A stretch of DNA of 6,238 nt from Terriglobia bacterium (GTDB lineage Bacteria > Acidobacteriota > Terriglobia > UBA7540), in NCBI GenBank assembly GCA_030040515.1, contig JASHTO010000221.1, positions 1 through 6,238 of the forward strand, read 5' to 3'. The notes beneath the pieces were generated by a model. It saw only the letters and a program-made list of their open reading frames with translations. It was not told where the DNA came from and did no database searches. Each line of letters begins with the position of its first letter. Position 1 is the first letter of the stretch. Shown here in pieces: positions 6,146-6,238 of this stretch. Both the position numbers and the translations under genes were made by a program.

Positions 6146-6238
6146 ATGAGCAGGCGGGAATTGGAAAGGGTAGAGGTGTTGGGGAGAGTGAAGGGTGGGC
6201 AATTGCGGCTGGTAGATGGAGCCGTGCTGATGGGGCTC
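6146..6238 (+). CDS. ISNCY-like transposase, N-terminal 31 residues (partial)
   Basis: The frame reads MSRRELERVEVLGRVKGGQL then RLVDGAVLMGL and continues past the right edge. This resembles the N-terminal helix-turn-helix of ISNCY-type transposases, with 'M-x-x-x-E-L-x-R-x-x-V-L-x-R-V-K' followed by 'L-x-L-x-x-A-A-x-x-L-G-L'. ATG 6146 is the conventional start; TTG 6131, with GGAGG 5 bases upstream, is in the same frame and would add five residues. The catalytic core is outside the window, so the family is provisional. Confidence 0.5.
   Translation, partial: MSRRELERVEVLGRVKGGQLRLVDGAVLMGL

Larger units (their letters stand above)
6058..6238 (+). mobile_element. Left end of a second insertion sequence (ISNCY-like), partial
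   Basis: The IS630-like frame loses homology at about 6050-6058, where TGTCTCTTTGATAATGTCCCC begins. AATGTCCCC occurs twice in direct orientation (6070-6078 and 6095-6103, 25-base period), as expected of transposase-binding sites at an IS end. A transposase-like frame then starts at 6131 or 6146 and runs off the window. The exact boundary, right end and target duplication cannot be seen. Confidence 0.5.

Overview
The window looks like chromosomal DNA from a moderately GC-rich Gram-negative bacterium. An acidobacterial origin is my best guess. It rests on the overall style of the proteins, the single-MCE-protein lipid transporter with a repeat tail, and a CACAGAG-type intergenic palindrome; none of these is diagnostic. 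The core is a three-gene Mla/TGD-type lipid-transport operon on the minus strand, read in the order permease (mlaE, 5626-4847), ATPase (mlaF, 4749-3955), MCE protein (mlaD, 3845-2769). A recognisable sigma70-like promoter precedes mlaE at 5677-5705. The mlaD stop codon overlaps the stop of a convergent long-chain acyl-CoA synthetase (928-2772, plus strand) by three bases, so two lipid-related transcription units meet with no terminator between them.

Left of the synthetase, and divergent from it, lies the N-terminal part of urocanate hydratase (hutU, minus strand, start at 635, running off the left edge). Its reading frame is broken near 482/483 and it carries a 9-bp tandem duplication that adds three residues. 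The roughly 290-bp divergent intergenic region contains a compact element (693-824): a 15-bp terminal inverted repeat enclosing two matching hairpins.

Right of mlaE is about 310 bp of non-coding DNA holding the operon promoter, an 8-bp inverted repeat just upstream of it, and a 66-bp degenerate palindrome. The right end (5938-6238) is a pile-up of mobile elements: the N-terminus of an IS630-like transposase is interrupted by what looks like the left end and first codons of a second, ISNCY-like element.

The mla genes together should move phospholipids between the inner and outer membranes: MlaE is the membrane channel, MlaF the nucleotide-binding subunit, and MlaD the membrane-anchored lipid-binding MCE subunit. 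Two points stand out. MlaF has Ser in place of the catalytic Walker-B glutamate and Gln in place of the switch histidine. MlaD has five exact 34-residue repeats after its MCE domain. I see no wholly new system; the most unusual biology is this ATPase/MCE combination and the hairpin element at 693-824.
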